This document shows positions 1 through 7,806 of a stretch of DNA of 64,000 nt, piece by piece (the first letter of the stretch is position 1; each line of letters begins with the position of its first letter). The notes under the pieces were generated by a model, which was not told the DNA's origin, searched no databases, and was given only the letters and a program-made list of their open reading frames with translations. The DNA lies in assembly GCA_015055725.1 (NCBI GenBank), contig SVHO01000002.1:44603-108602 (forward strand), read 5' to 3'. This DNA comes from Clostridiales bacterium. GTDB lineage: Bacteria > Bacillota > Clostridia > Christensenellales > Borkfalkiaceae. The position numbers were made by a program, and so were the translations under genes.

Positions 1-334
1 CCTTATTGAGTTTACTGTTCGCTAAAATATAAGCGACCGGATATGCAATAATTATGCAAATCACCGTTGTCACAAGCGCAAGCAATATACTTATAATAAG
101 CGTTGTTATGGTAGTTGGGCTACTAAAAAACCTTATAAAATTTTCAAAAGAAAGAGTGCCGTTTGCATCTGTCAACGCATAAAAAACAATCAAAAGCAAG
201 GGCAACACGACGAATAACGCTAAAAACAAACCGTAAGGAACGCAAAGAGAACTTCTCGAAAAGCGGAAAGCGGATTTTTTAGCGATTACGTCCGGGCGAT
301 ATTCCGCCCTTGAAATAACCTTTTGTTCTCTCAT
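1..334 (-). CDS. potB: Spermidine/putrescine ABC transporter permease (PotB), partial
   Basis: Membrane permease of a polyamine ABC importer, cut by the window edge, so only about the first 111 residues are visible. The protein starts [10 protein letters not shown] and has a short basic cytoplasmic lead, one hydrophobic span ([20 protein letters not shown]) and a second one near the edge ([20 protein letters not shown]), as expected for the N-terminus of a MetI-type permease. Its ATG overlaps the potA stop in an ATGA junction, which indicates translational coupling. The family assignment leans on the adjoining potA-type ATPase; another substrate of the same transporter class cannot be excluded. 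Confidence 0.8.
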   Translation of the reverse strand, partial: MREQKVISRAEYRPDVIAKKSAFRFSRSSLCVPYGLFLALFVVLPLLLIVFYALTDANGTLSFENFIRFFSSPTTITTLIISILLALVTTVICIIIAYPVAYILANSKLNK

Positions 335-1863
335 CTCTTTATCTCCTGTTTAAGAGAAAGTTTGATTTTTTCCTTAGGAATAATAACGCTAACTCTATCG
401 TTTTCGTTCCAAGTGTCTTCCGTGTCAAAAACGAAGTCTTCTTCGTTTTCATCAGTGCGAACTATAAGTTGATAGTGGTCAACTTTATAAATTATAGATA
501 TAATGTTTCCAACTGCTCCGCCCTTTTCAGCGTCGTCACTAATCTCAATATCTTTTAAACCAACTTCAACGTTTACGTCAACGTCGGTTAGGTCAATTCT
601 ATCCCCTTCCGCCGTTATTAAATAGCCTTCTTCATCAAGAATAGAGCCTGGGTAAAGTTGAGTCACGTCACACTCAAATTCACCGTCACCAAAACATACG
701 GTGTTGCGCTTTGTAATATACCCGTCGTATTTATTAGAAGAAAAATTCTTCGCCATTATGTGTATATCGTTAGGTTTAATCAAAAGGCTAACCTTTTCAC
801 CAACCTTTCTTTCTATGGTGTCTTGAATAACTATTTCGGCTTTTCCAACGAGCATAACCATTTCATAATGGACGCCCTTAAAAATTGAACTTATAATTTT
901 GCCGTCAACTTGCCCTTTTCCTTCATCAAGCAAGGTCACGTCTTCAGGGCGAACAACAACGTCAACCTTTTCGTTCTTTTCAAACTCGTCAACGCAGTCA
1001 AAGTTATGGTTGATAAATCTAACTTTTTTATCACCGACGATTGTTCCACTAAAAATATTGCTTTCGCCAATAAAGTCTGCAACAAACGAGTTTTTAGGTT
1101 CGTTATAAATATCGGTTGGCGTGCCGATTTGTTGGATAACGCCGTCTTTCATAACCACGATAGTGTCACTCATAGTAAGTGCTTCTTCTTGGTCGTGCGT
1201 GACGTAAATAAACGTTATGCCAAGTTTTTTATGCATTTCTTTAAGTTCTAATTGCATATCTTTGCGCATCTTTAAATCGAGTGCGCCCAAAGGTTCGTCT
1301 AAAAGCAAAATTTGTGGTTCGTTAACTATTGCGCGCGCAATAGCAACCCTTTGTTGTTGCCCACCTGAAAGGGTTGAAACACTTCTCTTTTCAAAGCCTT
1401 CAAGGTCAACCATTTTAAGCGCCTTTTCAACTTTTAAAGAAATTTCTTTTTTAGATAGTTTTTCAATTTTTTCAAAACGTTTTCCATCTTTATCTTCATA
1501 AGTCACTTTCACTTTTTTAAGTTTAAGTCCAAAAGCAATATTATCGTAAACGTTGAGATGCGGGAAAAGCGCATATCGCTGGAAAACGGTGTTTATCGGT
1601 CGCTTATTAGGTGGCAAATGACTTATATCTTGACCATTTAAGAGAATTTTCCCCTTGGTTGGCTTATCAAACCCTGCAATCATACGAAGAGTTGTAGTCT
1701 TCCCACAACCAGACGGGCCTAAAAAGGTTATAAATTCACCCTTTCTAACATAAAAACTAATGTCATCAACGGCGACGACGCCATCTTCAAATTCTCTGGT
1801 TAGGTTGACTATTTCAACAATTTTGTCACTTTTAACCACGTCATCTTTTCTTTGGTTAGCCAT
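331..1863 (-). CDS. potA: Polyamine ABC transporter ATP-binding protein (PotA-like), long form
   Basis: ATPase of a spermidine/putrescine-type importer acting at the inner face of the membrane with PotB. Walker [10 protein letters not shown] lies at about residues 49-57, the signature LSGGQQQ at 165-171, Walker [13 protein letters not shown] at 185-196 and the H-loop histidine at 223. The start is ATG at 1863 behind GAGAGGTG; the 32 residues upstream in the ORF track are leader RNA and include the terminator. At 510 aa it is much longer than the usual ~350-380 aa: there is a lysine-rich insert of about 20 residues before the signature helix, and the C-terminal half holds what look like two TOBE-type modules. 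Expression probably depends on the structured leader upstream. Confidence 0.85.
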   Translation of the reverse strand: MANQRKDDVVKSDKIVEIVNLTREFEDGVVAVDDISFYVRKGEFITFLGPSGCGKTTTLRMIAGFDKPTKGKILLNGQDISHLPPNKRPINTVFQRYALFPHLNVYDNIAFGLKLKKVKVTYEDKDGKRFEKIEKLSKKEISLKVEKALKMVDLEGFEKRSVSTLSGGQQQRVAIARAIVNEPQILLLDEPLGALDLKMRKDMQLELKEMHKKLGITFIYVTHDQEEALTMSDTIVVMKDGVIQQIGTPTDIYNEPKNSFVADFIGESNIFSGTIVGDKKVRFINHNFDCVDEFEKNEKVDVVVRPEDVTLLDEGKGQVDGKIISSIFKGVHYEMVMLVGKAEIVIQDTIERKVGEKVSLLIKPNDIHIMAKNFSSNKYDGYITKRNTVCFGDGEFECDVTQLYPGSILDEEGYLITAEGDRIDLTDVDVNVEVGLKDIEISDDAEKGGAVGNIISIIYKVDHYQLIVRTDENEEDFVFDTEDTWNENDRVSVIIPKEKIKLSLKQEIKR

Positions 1864-1888
1864 AAAAAACACCTCTCTAAACAACTTT

Positions 1889-1919
1889 AAAATAAAAAAC
1901 GCAAGTCTTACAACTTGCG
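1889..1919 (-). terminator. Intrinsic terminator in the potA leader
   Basis: On the minus strand a 7-bp stem CGCAAGT/ACTTGCG with a 6-nt loop is followed by TTTTTTATTTT. It lies about 26 nt before the potA ATG, between the promoter and the gene, so it can only work as an attenuator or as the 3' end of a separate small RNA. Confidence 0.85.
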
Positions 1920-2192
1920 AAGTAATCCCCGTAAACGATATAATCGGCTGACAAATCAACCCTTCGTTATAGGGAGTGGGTAATCAGAGTCTATATAGCA
2001 ACAAAACTTTTACTACTCTTTATTGACCGTTTCACAAGTTTAACTTATAAAATTTGAGCTTTTAACTCAATCAATAAGACGGTTTAATCCGTCAATCGGC
2101 AGTGGACCCGGCTGTCCGTATGGCCTAAACTCTATTAAGAGTGGTCCTTTATCGCTTGGAAAGACTCTGCTTTTATATAAAGTTCAATTCCG
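1889..2192 (-). ncRNA. Structured leader RNA upstream of potA (candidate riboswitch)
   Basis: About 300 nt of non-coding transcript between the promoter and potA. A perfect 8-bp stem (CAGAGTCT at 2169-2162 with AGACTCTG at 1992-1985) closes a 185-nt domain. Inside it are at least four helices: CTTT/AAAG, GGACC/GGTCC enclosing ACTCT/AGAGT and GGC/GCC, GACGG/CCGTC, and TTGAG/CTCAA, the last two enclosed by ATTGAC/GTCAAT. The segment AACTTGTG at 2040-2033 can pair over 8 bp (one G-U) with the 5' arm of the terminator (CGCAAGTT), which would break the terminator. I do not recognise a T-box, SAM, TPP, FMN, lysine, cobalamin, M-box, purine, ydaO or guanidine-I consensus. The ligand is unknown; a polyamine is a guess from the downstream genes. 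Confidence 0.65.
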
Positions 2193-2198
2193 CTTTAT

Positions 2199-2227
2199 AT
2201 ATTAAATTATTTTTTATTTATTGTCAA
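2199..2227 (-). promoter_or_regulatory. Sigma-A-type promoter of the potA leader
   Basis: On the minus strand TTGACA (2227-2222), a 17-bp spacer and TAATAT (2204-2199) point to a transcript start near 2192, just ahead of the structured leader. Confidence 0.8.
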
Positions 2228-2302
2228 TCATTTTTTAGTCACTTTTTAATTTTTTTCTTATCTAAACCTATTTTTTGCTTATTTAACCTTTTAACACCCT
2301 TT

Positions 2303-2335
2303 TTGATTGATTTTACTACCGTTTTAATGTATAAT
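2303..2335 (+). promoter_or_regulatory. Promoter for the YgjV-like gene
   Basis: TTGATT at 2307-2312, a 17-bp spacer and a perfect TATAAT at 2330-2335. Only six bases separate the -10 box from the ATG at 2342, so the predicted transcript starts at or within a base of the start codon. Confidence 0.6.
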
Positions 2336-2341
2336 CTTTGT

Positions 2342-2929
2342 ATGTTTTTTAAAATTTTCGTTCAAGTTATAGGCTTTATAGGTATCGCTCTTAATATCCT
2401 TTCCGTGCAATTTAATTCGCATTGGAAAATTATGTTATTTAAGACGCTTGGCTCTTTAACTTTCGTAGTTCAATATATCCTTTTAGGCGCGTGGGTAGGC
2501 ATGATTATGGATTTAATAGGCTCGATTAGAAACGTAATTTTCACCCTTAACGTTAGAAACGGCAAGTCGAATAAATGGTGGATTGTTTTCTTTTCTGCTT
2601 TTACCTTTATCGCAGGCGTTTTAACCATAATTTTAACGTGGGAAAAATCAATCGGATATGCAAGCAACTGGTCTAACGACACACTAATTATAACAACTAT
2701 AGCGGTTTCAATTAGCATCATTTCAATCGTTGCAAAACTCTTAACCACTATTGCTTACGGATTTAAGGACCCTCACGTTATAAGAATGGTTAATCTTCCG
2801 TCTAACGCTTGTTGGGTTATCTATAACTTAGTCGCTTTCTCTATCGCAGGCGTTATAAACGACCTTATGTGCTTAGTATCTATAGTCGTTGCAGAATTAC
2901 GATTTAGAAAAAAGCCTAAAAACGTTTAA
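2342..2929 (+). CDS. YgjV-family inner membrane protein
   Basis: A 195-aa integral membrane protein with about five or six hydrophobic spans, starting MFFKIFVQVIGFIGIALNIL. Spacing of the spans and motifs such as LGAWVGMIMDLIGSIRN and the late LPSNACWVIYNLVA fit the Imp-YgjV (YgjV) family, whose biochemical role is not established. The track ORF begins at 2141 but its first 67 codons run over the promoter. ATG 2342 is preferred because a -10 box ends six bases before it. No Shine-Dalgarno is visible; an alternative ATG at 2327 lies inside the promoter. It is a single-gene unit, divergent from potA and convergent with the oxidoreductase. Confidence 0.7.
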   Translation: MFFKIFVQVIGFIGIALNILSVQFNSHWKIMLFKTLGSLTFVVQYILLGAWVGMIMDLIGSIRNVIFTLNVRNGKSNKWWIVFFSAFTFIAGVLTIILTWEKSIGYASNWSNDTLIITTIAVSISIISIVAKLLTTIAYGFKDPHVIRMVNLPSNACWVIYNLVAFSIAGVINDLMCLVSIVVAELRFRKKPKNV

Positions 2930-2941
2930 TTATTAAAAATT

Positions 2942-2970
2942 AACGGCACAGTTGAAACTGCGCCGTTTTT
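2942..2970. terminator. Bidirectional terminator between convergent genes
   Basis: Hairpin AACGGCACAG/CTGCGCCGTT with a 6-nt loop, followed by TTTTTATTT on the plus strand. On the minus strand a weaker T-rich tail serves the oxidoreductase gene. Confidence 0.8.
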
Positions 2971-2972
2971 AT

Positions 2973-4277
2973 TTATTCTATATCCATTTCTACCACTTTT
3001 CCCGTCTTTCTTGCTTGCTCAGCCTTAAAAACTGCTAGATGGCTTATCTTTGAATCGTCAAGCGTGGTACAGCGGAAAGAAGGTTCTTTATCCCCTTGAA
3101 CGTAATCAATAAAATCGTGAACGATAATTTTATCACCGCCACCGTGTCCACCGTTTGCACCTATCTTATCGTCACCTAAATCCTTAACGTCAATAAGTTC
3201 TTCAGTATATCCTTTGCTTGTAAATGGAGCAATTCTTCTTATAACGTATTTTGAATCTTCAAACGTGCCCTTTATTTCACCAAGCGTGCCAACGATATGA
3301 ATATTTCTCTCTGACTTAACGCTTCCGCCTATCATATTAAACGAGCCTGTTGCTCCGTTTGCAAATTTAATAATAACGGTTTGGTGGTCAACGTTTCCGT
3401 CACGTTCAAAATCCCAAACACACTTTCCGTATGGATTAAACGTTTTAAGTGATTCTTCTTTATCTTCAAAGGTGTAGTTTTCTTTAGCTTCTATACATTT
3501 CCAAACGTAATGCCCCCATCTTTCCGCCGCCAAATAGTTGGCTTTAGAAGAAAATCTGCACTCATCAACGTAGGGACAGTCCGCCATACAGCGAGTTCCC
3601 GCGCCTTCGGGTTTTCTTTCTTTGCCGAATTGAAAATCGTCACCAAAACTTGATATATATTTAGGTTTAGTTTTATTCATCATCCAAAGCAATATATCCA
3701 TATCGTGACAAGATTTTGCCAAAATCATAGGCGCAAAACAAAGTTTTTCAGAACGCCATTTACCACGCACGAACGCCGCTGCTAAGTGATGATAATTTAC
3801 GTGTTCGCACGTTTCAATTGAAATTATTTCCCCTATTTCACCACTATCAATGATTTTTTTGATTGATGAATAAAAATCCGTATAACGCAAAACGTGGCAA
3901 ATAACAACCTTTCTTCCACATTTTTTTGCAACTGCAGAAAGTTCATGAACTTCAGCCTCGTTTACAGCAAAAGGTTTTTCAAGCAAAAGGTCATATCCCT
4001 TTTCAAGCACGGGAACTGAAGTTTTTATATGCAAATGGTCCATAGTGCAATTAAAAACTGCATCGGCAAACTTATCACGCGCAACAAATTCTTCAACGGT
4101 TGTAAAACAATTTTCTTTCGGAACGTTATACCTTTTGCGCATTAATTCCGTTCTTATAGGGTCTGGGTCAACTATCCCCACAATTTTCAATTTTTCGGGA
4201 AAGTCAAGTGAAACGTTAGCGTAAACGCTTCCCCTATTGCCTATACCCATAACTACAACGTTAAACTGTTTTTCCAT
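2973..4277 (-). CDS. Gfo/Idh/MocA family NAD(P)-dependent oxidoreductase
   Basis: Predicted cytosolic sugar or inositol-type dehydrogenase of 434 aa. The N-terminal Rossmann fold shows GIGNRG at about residues 11-16, an acidic strand end (VGIVDPDP) and the family's EKPF motif (LLEKPFAVN) near residue 100. The C-terminal alpha/beta domain is long and has a cysteine cluster (CMADCPYVDEC) around residue 240 and a glycine-rich GANGGHGGGD segment, seen in Gfo/Idh enzymes of Clostridia. The ATG at 4277 follows AGGTGAG at good spacing. It is monocistronic, with its own promoter carrying an operator-like inverted repeat. The substrate cannot be told from sequence; sugar-derivative catabolism is inferred from the family. 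Confidence 0.85.
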   Translation of the reverse strand: MEKQFNVVVMGIGNRGSVYANVSLDFPEKLKIVGIVDPDPIRTELMRKRYNVPKENCFTTVEEFVARDKFADAVFNCTMDHLHIKTSVPVLEKGYDLLLEKPFAVNEAEVHELSAVAKKCGRKVVICHVLRYTDFYSSIKKIIDSGEIGEIISIETCEHVNYHHLAAAFVRGKWRSEKLCFAPMILAKSCHDMDILLWMMNKTKPKYISSFGDDFQFGKERKPEGAGTRCMADCPYVDECRFSSKANYLAAERWGHYVWKCIEAKENYTFEDKEESLKTFNPYGKCVWDFERDGNVDHQTVIIKFANGATGSFNMIGGSVKSERNIHIVGTLGEIKGTFEDSKYVIRRIAPFTSKGYTEELIDVKDLGDDKIGANGGHGGGDKIIVHDFIDYVQGDKEPSFRCTTLDDSKISHLAVFKAEQARKTGKVVEMDIE

Positions 4278-4300
4278 AACTCACCTATAGTTTTTTTTAT

Positions 4301-4329
4301 ATTTTAACACCTAAAAAGATAGGTGTCAA
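4301..4329 (-). promoter_or_regulatory. Promoter of the oxidoreductase gene
   Basis: On the minus strand TTGACA (4329-4324), a 17-bp spacer and TAAAAT (4306-4301). The spacer is almost wholly occupied by an inverted repeat. Confidence 0.8.
4307..4326. promoter_or_regulatory. Operator-like inverted repeat inside the promoter
   Basis: Perfect 7-bp arms ACACCTA and TAGGTGT around a 6-bp centre fill the space between -35 and -10 and overlap half of the -35 box. A dimeric repressor here would block RNA polymerase. No regulator gene is adjacent. Confidence 0.65.
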
Positions 4330-4408
4330 TATTAAACTCAATATTTAACTATAATAATTTTATCTTTTATTATCTTTTATTACAATACATTTTTGTCCTT
4401 TATTTTTA

Positions 4409-4434
4409 TAAAAAAAGACACAAAATTTTGTGCC
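4409..4434 (-). terminator. Terminator after the GNAT gene
   Basis: On the minus strand GGCACAAAATTTTGTGTC folds on itself directly after the stop codon and runs into TTTTTTTAT. Confidence 0.8.
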
Positions 4435-4935
4435 TTATAAGTCTAATATATAAACGTTTCTTTCATATCCGCCATCTCTAATTAACGTGGTTTTATAAGT
4501 CATCCCGAGTTTTTTTAGCGAATTATTACTTGCAACGTTATCTGGGTGCGCTGTTGCGATAAAATACTCTATACCCATTTTGCGAGCCTCGTTAATAAGA
4601 GCGTAATTTATTTCGAGCATCAAGTTTTTACCCCTGTATTCAGGCAAAACCATGCTTCCGCCTAATTCTGCTCCTATTTTCTCACAATAACCAACGGTTT
4701 TTGCCATTTCAGCAAATTCATCATTATTTGCGTCAAATAACGATACAGCGCCTAAATCTCCGTCTATAAACGCACCGAAAACAACAAGCGTGCTACCTTC
4801 GTTAAACATGTTATTTATATTTTCTTCCGAAAATGGCATAAACCATTTTTGGTTAACTAGCGCTTTTCTAATTTTTGCGTTTATCAACTTGAATTGTTGG
4901 TGATGCTCTTTACTAAGCCTTTTAATTTCTATCAT
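4435..4935 (-). CDS. GNAT family N-acetyltransferase
   Basis: A 166-aa acetyltransferase of the GCN5-related fold, expected to move an acetyl group from acetyl-CoA to a small molecule or protein. The acetyl-CoA loop region reads GGSMVLPEYRGKNL, followed by the helix LEINYALINEARKMG and the late strand ATAHPDNVASNNSLKKLG typical of the fold. I prefer ATG 4935 over 4950 because it falls four bases after the stop of the upstream 54-aa gene (TAA TAAA ATG); the longer start would overlap it. It appears to be the last gene of the feoA-feoB-small ORF transcript. The substrate is unknown. Confidence 0.8.
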   Translation of the reverse strand: MIEIKRLSKEHHQQFKLINAKIRKALVNQKWFMPFSEENINNMFNEGSTLVVFGAFIDGDLGAVSLFDANNDEFAEMAKTVGYCEKIGAELGGSMVLPEYRGKNLMLEINYALINEARKMGIEYFIATAHPDNVASNNSLKKLGMTYKTTLIRDGGYERNVYILDL

Positions 4936-4939
4936 TTTA

Positions 4940-5104
4940 TTACCAATCATCCTTTGGGGTTAATTTTATATCGTCGTAATATTCAAAATATTTCTCTTTA
5001 TCGCTTTTTGAACGGTTTTCTTCCCATTCTTCTGGAAAACAAGCGTCTTCTTCTTTATTATCCGCCTCTCTCATCAAATCGTAAAGCGTTTTTCCTTTTG
5101 ACAT
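4940..5104 (-). CDS. Small acidic protein, 54 aa, downstream of feoB
   Basis: Not in the ORF track. It starts MSKGKTLYDLMREADNKEED and ends LTPKDDW. The ATG at 5104 has a very good Shine-Dalgarno (AAAGGGTGA) five bases upstream, overlaps the last 31 bases of feoB in another frame, and the stop lies four bases before the GNAT start. This tight packing argues for a real gene. The product is rich in D, E and K, contains WEENRSKSDKEKYFEYYDD, has no membrane span and one cysteine. I do not recognise the family; a soluble regulator or accessory of Feo is only a guess from position. Confidence 0.6.
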   Translation of the reverse strand: MSKGKTLYDLMREADNKEEDACFPEEWEENRSKSDKEKYFEYYDDIKLTPKDDW

Positions 5105-6999
5105 TTTTCACCCTTTTTGCAAATTGAGCACATAGTGCATTTGCTCGATTTTAAGCGTTTTATCGCAAAGCAAACGCCTAATATAATTAGTATAACTATA
5201 CTTAAAGACAAAGTCAAGTAAATCCCACGGCAAACTAAAAGTCCTATACCGTTAATAATTAATGCCACCAAATAAGCAGAACACGTTTGAAAAACAATCA
5301 TAAACGCAAATTGTTTTTTTGAATTGAGTTCTTTATACGCCGTTGCAAGACTTGCCGTACACGGTGGTGACAATAAAATAAACGTCATAAAAGCGTATAC
5401 CGAATATTTTGAACTAAACGCAACGTTTACGTCACTACACAAAAGGGAAAGTGTTTCTACAACTGCTTCTTTTGCAAAACTACCTGAAATTACCGCAACA
5501 GACGCTTGCCACGTTCCAAATCCAAGTGGATAAAACACGTATTTAATAGCGTTTGCGAGCGCGTATAAGAAACTATCTTCAACTCTTTCGCCAACGTACC
5601 CGTTAAAGCCTACGCTCTTAAACAACCACAAAAAAACAGAAACGCAAAAAACTATAAGCCCAGCCTTAGTGAAAAATTCCTTCACCTTTTCATAAAGGAC
5701 GAAATAAACGTTTTTAAGGCTTGGTAGTTTTAATTCAGGGATTTCCATAACAAACACTCTATCTTTTGTTTTAAATGCCTTAAATTGCCTTAAAATTGCC
5801 CCAAAAATCCCTACGCACGCTATACCAACGAAATACATAGACGTTGCAACCAACGCGCTTCCGCCAAAGAATACTGATGAAAACCAACCGAACACCGCCG
5901 TCTTTGCACCGCACGGCATAAAGGGAGATAAAAATAAGGTCATTTTGCGCTCACTCTCACCCTCAATAGTGCGCGTTGCCATAATTCCTGTCACCGTACA
6001 ACCGCAAGAGACAATCATTGGTAAAATTGATTTTCCACTCAAGCCGAACGCCCTGAAAAATCTATCGAGCAAAAACGCAACGCGTGAAGCATATCCACTT
6101 TCTTCGATTAACGCCATAAGCGCAAACAAAATTAATATTTGTGGTAAAAAGGAAAGAACGCCCCCTATTGAACTAATAATAGCATCACAACAAAGCGAAA
6201 CTATCCAAGATGAAATTTTTTTATCATTTAAAAAAACACTTGCCTTGTTTTTTACCACGTCTATAACATTGACTATTCCTTCCCCAAAAAAACTACCGAC
6301 GTTTATTGATAAAAAATAAACCGCAAGCATAATTAAAAAGAAAATAGGAATTCCAAAAAACTTGTGTAATAAAACTTTATCAATCGTTTGAGAAATTTGT
6401 TTCTTAGTTTCTTTTTGGTGTATAACGTTTCTTAAGTTTTCTTTAAGAAACGCGAATTTGTTTTGTGTTAAAGTTTGCCCATTATATTTAGTGAAATTTG
6501 GATAGACGGGTAACGAATTAGTGTCGCATGCAGTTTTAATGAGTTTGTCTATGTTAAAATTTTTAACTGCGGAAACCAAAACTATCGGCACGCCAAAAAG
6601 GGACGAAAGTTTATCTAAATCTATTTTTAAGCCTTTATTTTTAAGCTTATCACTAAAATTAACCGCAATAACCATAGGGATTTTTAGCGAGCACAAATCA
6701 ATCGTTAAAGATAAATTTCGCTCTAAATTTGTTGCATCAACAACGTTTATTATAGCTTTCGGCGGTGTCTTAATTAAATAATTATACGCAACGGTCTCGT
6801 CATTAGCGTTAGATTTAAATGAATAAAGCCCTGGCAAATCAACAATTTTTATTTGCTTGTCCTTTTTATATTTACCTTCCTTTAACTCAACGGTGACTCC
6901 CGTCCAATTTCCAACGCGCTGATGTGCGCCCGTTATACAATTAAAAAGCGAAGTTTTGCCCGAATTTGGGTTGCCAACTAATGCAATAACGTCGTTCAT
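5074..6999 (-). CDS. feoB: Ferrous iron transporter FeoB with cysteine-rich C-terminal tail
   Basis: Inner-membrane Fe(II) uptake protein of 641 aa. The N-terminal G domain shows G1 GNPNSGKT (about 9-16), G3 DLPG (54-57) and G4 NFSD (114-117). A long membrane domain follows with the two Gate-type repeats (VSCGCTVTGIMATR and the later FAKEAVVETL). After the last Gate helices there is an extra span (LTLSLSIVILIILGVCFAI) and a tail with CTMCSICKKGEKC. That arrangement resembles the separate FeoB-associated cysteine-rich membrane protein, here fused to FeoB. The start overlaps the feoA stop by four bases (ATGA). Iron-dependent control is likely, but I found no clear Fur or DtxR site. Confidence 0.93.
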   Translation of the reverse strand: MNDVIALVGNPNSGKTSLFNCITGAHQRVGNWTGVTVELKEGKYKKDKQIKIVDLPGLYSFKSNANDETVAYNYLIKTPPKAIINVVDATNLERNLSLTIDLCSLKIPMVIAVNFSDKLKNKGLKIDLDKLSSLFGVPIVLVSAVKNFNIDKLIKTACDTNSLPVYPNFTKYNGQTLTQNKFAFLKENLRNVIHQKETKKQISQTIDKVLLHKFFGIPIFFLIMLAVYFLSINVGSFFGEGIVNVIDVVKNKASVFLNDKKISSWIVSLCCDAIISSIGGVLSFLPQILILFALMALIEESGYASRVAFLLDRFFRAFGLSGKSILPMIVSCGCTVTGIMATRTIEGESERKMTLFLSPFMPCGAKTAVFGWFSSVFFGGSALVATSMYFVGIACVGIFGAILRQFKAFKTKDRVFVMEIPELKLPSLKNVYFVLYEKVKEFFTKAGLIVFCVSVFLWLFKSVGFNGYVGERVEDSFLYALANAIKYVFYPLGFGTWQASVAVISGSFAKEAVVETLSLLCSDVNVAFSSKYSVYAFMTFILLSPPCTASLATAYKELNSKKQFAFMIVFQTCSAYLVALIINGIGLLVCRGIYLTLSLSIVILIILGVCFAIKRLKSSKCTMCSICKKGEKCQKEKRFTI

Positions 7000-7223
7000 A
7001 ATTTCTCCACGATAATTTTTGATGCGCTTGATTTTCTTAATGCTAATGAGAAGTTATTGATTTTAATCATAACAGGGTCACCAAGCGGTGCTTGCCTTAG
7101 CATAATAAGGTTAACACCTTCAATAAGCCCTAACGCGCCAACCCTTTCTTTATCATTATATGATAGATTTATTTTTTTTACGTGCGCAACTTCGCCAACC
7201 TTTAAATCACTCAATAACATCAT
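6996..7223 (-). CDS. feoA: Ferrous iron transport protein A
   Basis: A 75-aa SH3-like protein that partners FeoB. It keeps the family pattern LSDLKVGEVAHV, then LGLIEGVNLIML and PLGDPVMIKI. The gene lies just after the rplQ terminator and overlaps feoB by four bases, so the two are translationally coupled. Its ATG-ATG start has no clear Shine-Dalgarno; a TATAAT string sits directly on top of the start (ATTATAATG), which may be chance or a -10 box for a very short leader. Confidence 0.88.
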   Translation of the reverse strand: MMLLSDLKVGEVAHVKKINLSYNDKERVGALGLIEGVNLIMLRQAPLGDPVMIKINNFSLALRKSSASKIIVEKL

Positions 7224-7252
7224 TATAATTTATGTGATGAAATTATTTAAAA

Positions 7253-7286
7253 TGAAAAATCCGCCGTAAAACAGCGGATTTTTTTA
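7253..7286. terminator. Terminator at the end of the ribosomal protein operon
   Basis: On the minus strand ATCCGCTG-TTTTA-CGGCGGAT is followed by TTTTCATTTT, 14 bases after the rplQ stop. The reverse direction also has a T run. Confidence 0.85.
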
Positions 7287-7292
7287 TTACAA

Positions 7293-7802
7293 TTAGTCAA
7301 CGAGTTCAATAATTGCAACTTCAGCAGCGTCACCTTTGCGTTGGCCAAGTTTATAAATTCTGGTGTAGCCACCGCCTTGACCTTTTTCTTCTTTACGAGA
7401 AGCGTATTTGGGAGCATATTCATCAAAAATCTTTTCAATTAAAGGATATTTGATTGCTTTAGTTCTCTTTTTGAAATCGGGTTTGCTTTCTTTAAAGCCT
7501 TTAACTTCTTGCAAATCGTTTACCAAAGACATAATTTTTCTTCTTGCGTTAAGCTTTTTAACGCCGTCTTTGATAAGGGTTTTGCTGGTTTCCTTACCCT
7601 TTTCGTCAGCAACCTTAACTTCGGTTTCAACGGTGTCGGTATAAGTATTAACAGCAAGCGTGATGATTTTTGCAACGTATGAAGCAACTTCTTTTGCTCT
7701 TGCTTCAGTCGTTTCAATTTTGCCGTGCCATAAAAGCGCGGATGCTTGGTTTTTAATAAGTGCTAATCTTTGCGTAGCATTTACGCCCAATTTTCTTGCC
7801 AT
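7293..7802 (-). CDS. rplQ: 50S ribosomal protein L17
   Basis: Large-subunit protein L17, last gene of the S10-spc-alpha operon. The N-terminus MARKLGVNATQRLALIKNQ matches the family core. At 169 aa it is longer than the ~120 aa of Bacillus L17, because of an insert (ETEVKVADEKGKETSKT) and a longer central section before the conserved end YTRIYKLGQRKGDAAEVAII. The ATG follows AAGGAGGA. It is four bases after rpoA. Confidence 0.96.
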   Translation of the reverse strand: MARKLGVNATQRLALIKNQASALLWHGKIETTEARAKEVASYVAKIITLAVNTYTDTVETEVKVADEKGKETSKTLIKDGVKKLNARRKIMSLVNDLQEVKGFKESKPDFKKRTKAIKYPLIEKIFDEYAPKYASRKEEKGQGGGYTRIYKLGQRKGDAAEVAIIELVD

Positions 7803-7806
7803 TGTT

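Noticed and set aside
899-1251. Plus-strand ORFs of 69 and 113 aa inside potA
   Set aside because: They are antisense shadows of a gene with intact ABC motifs, and show no ribosome-binding site or family resemblance.
1985-2169. 6S RNA as an explanation for the 185-nt domain
   Set aside because: The length and closing stem fit, but the inside is multi-branched, without one long rod and central bubble, and it lies in line with potA.
1880-2195. T-box or known riboswitch in the potA leader
   Set aside because: No TGGNACCGCG-type antiterminator, and none of the conserved core strings of the common classes was found by eye; it is left as unassigned.
2141-2341. N-terminal 67 codons of the track ORF for the YgjV-like protein
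   Set aside because: They cross the potA leader promoter and the gene's own -35/-10 boxes, so they are not transcribed as part of this mRNA.
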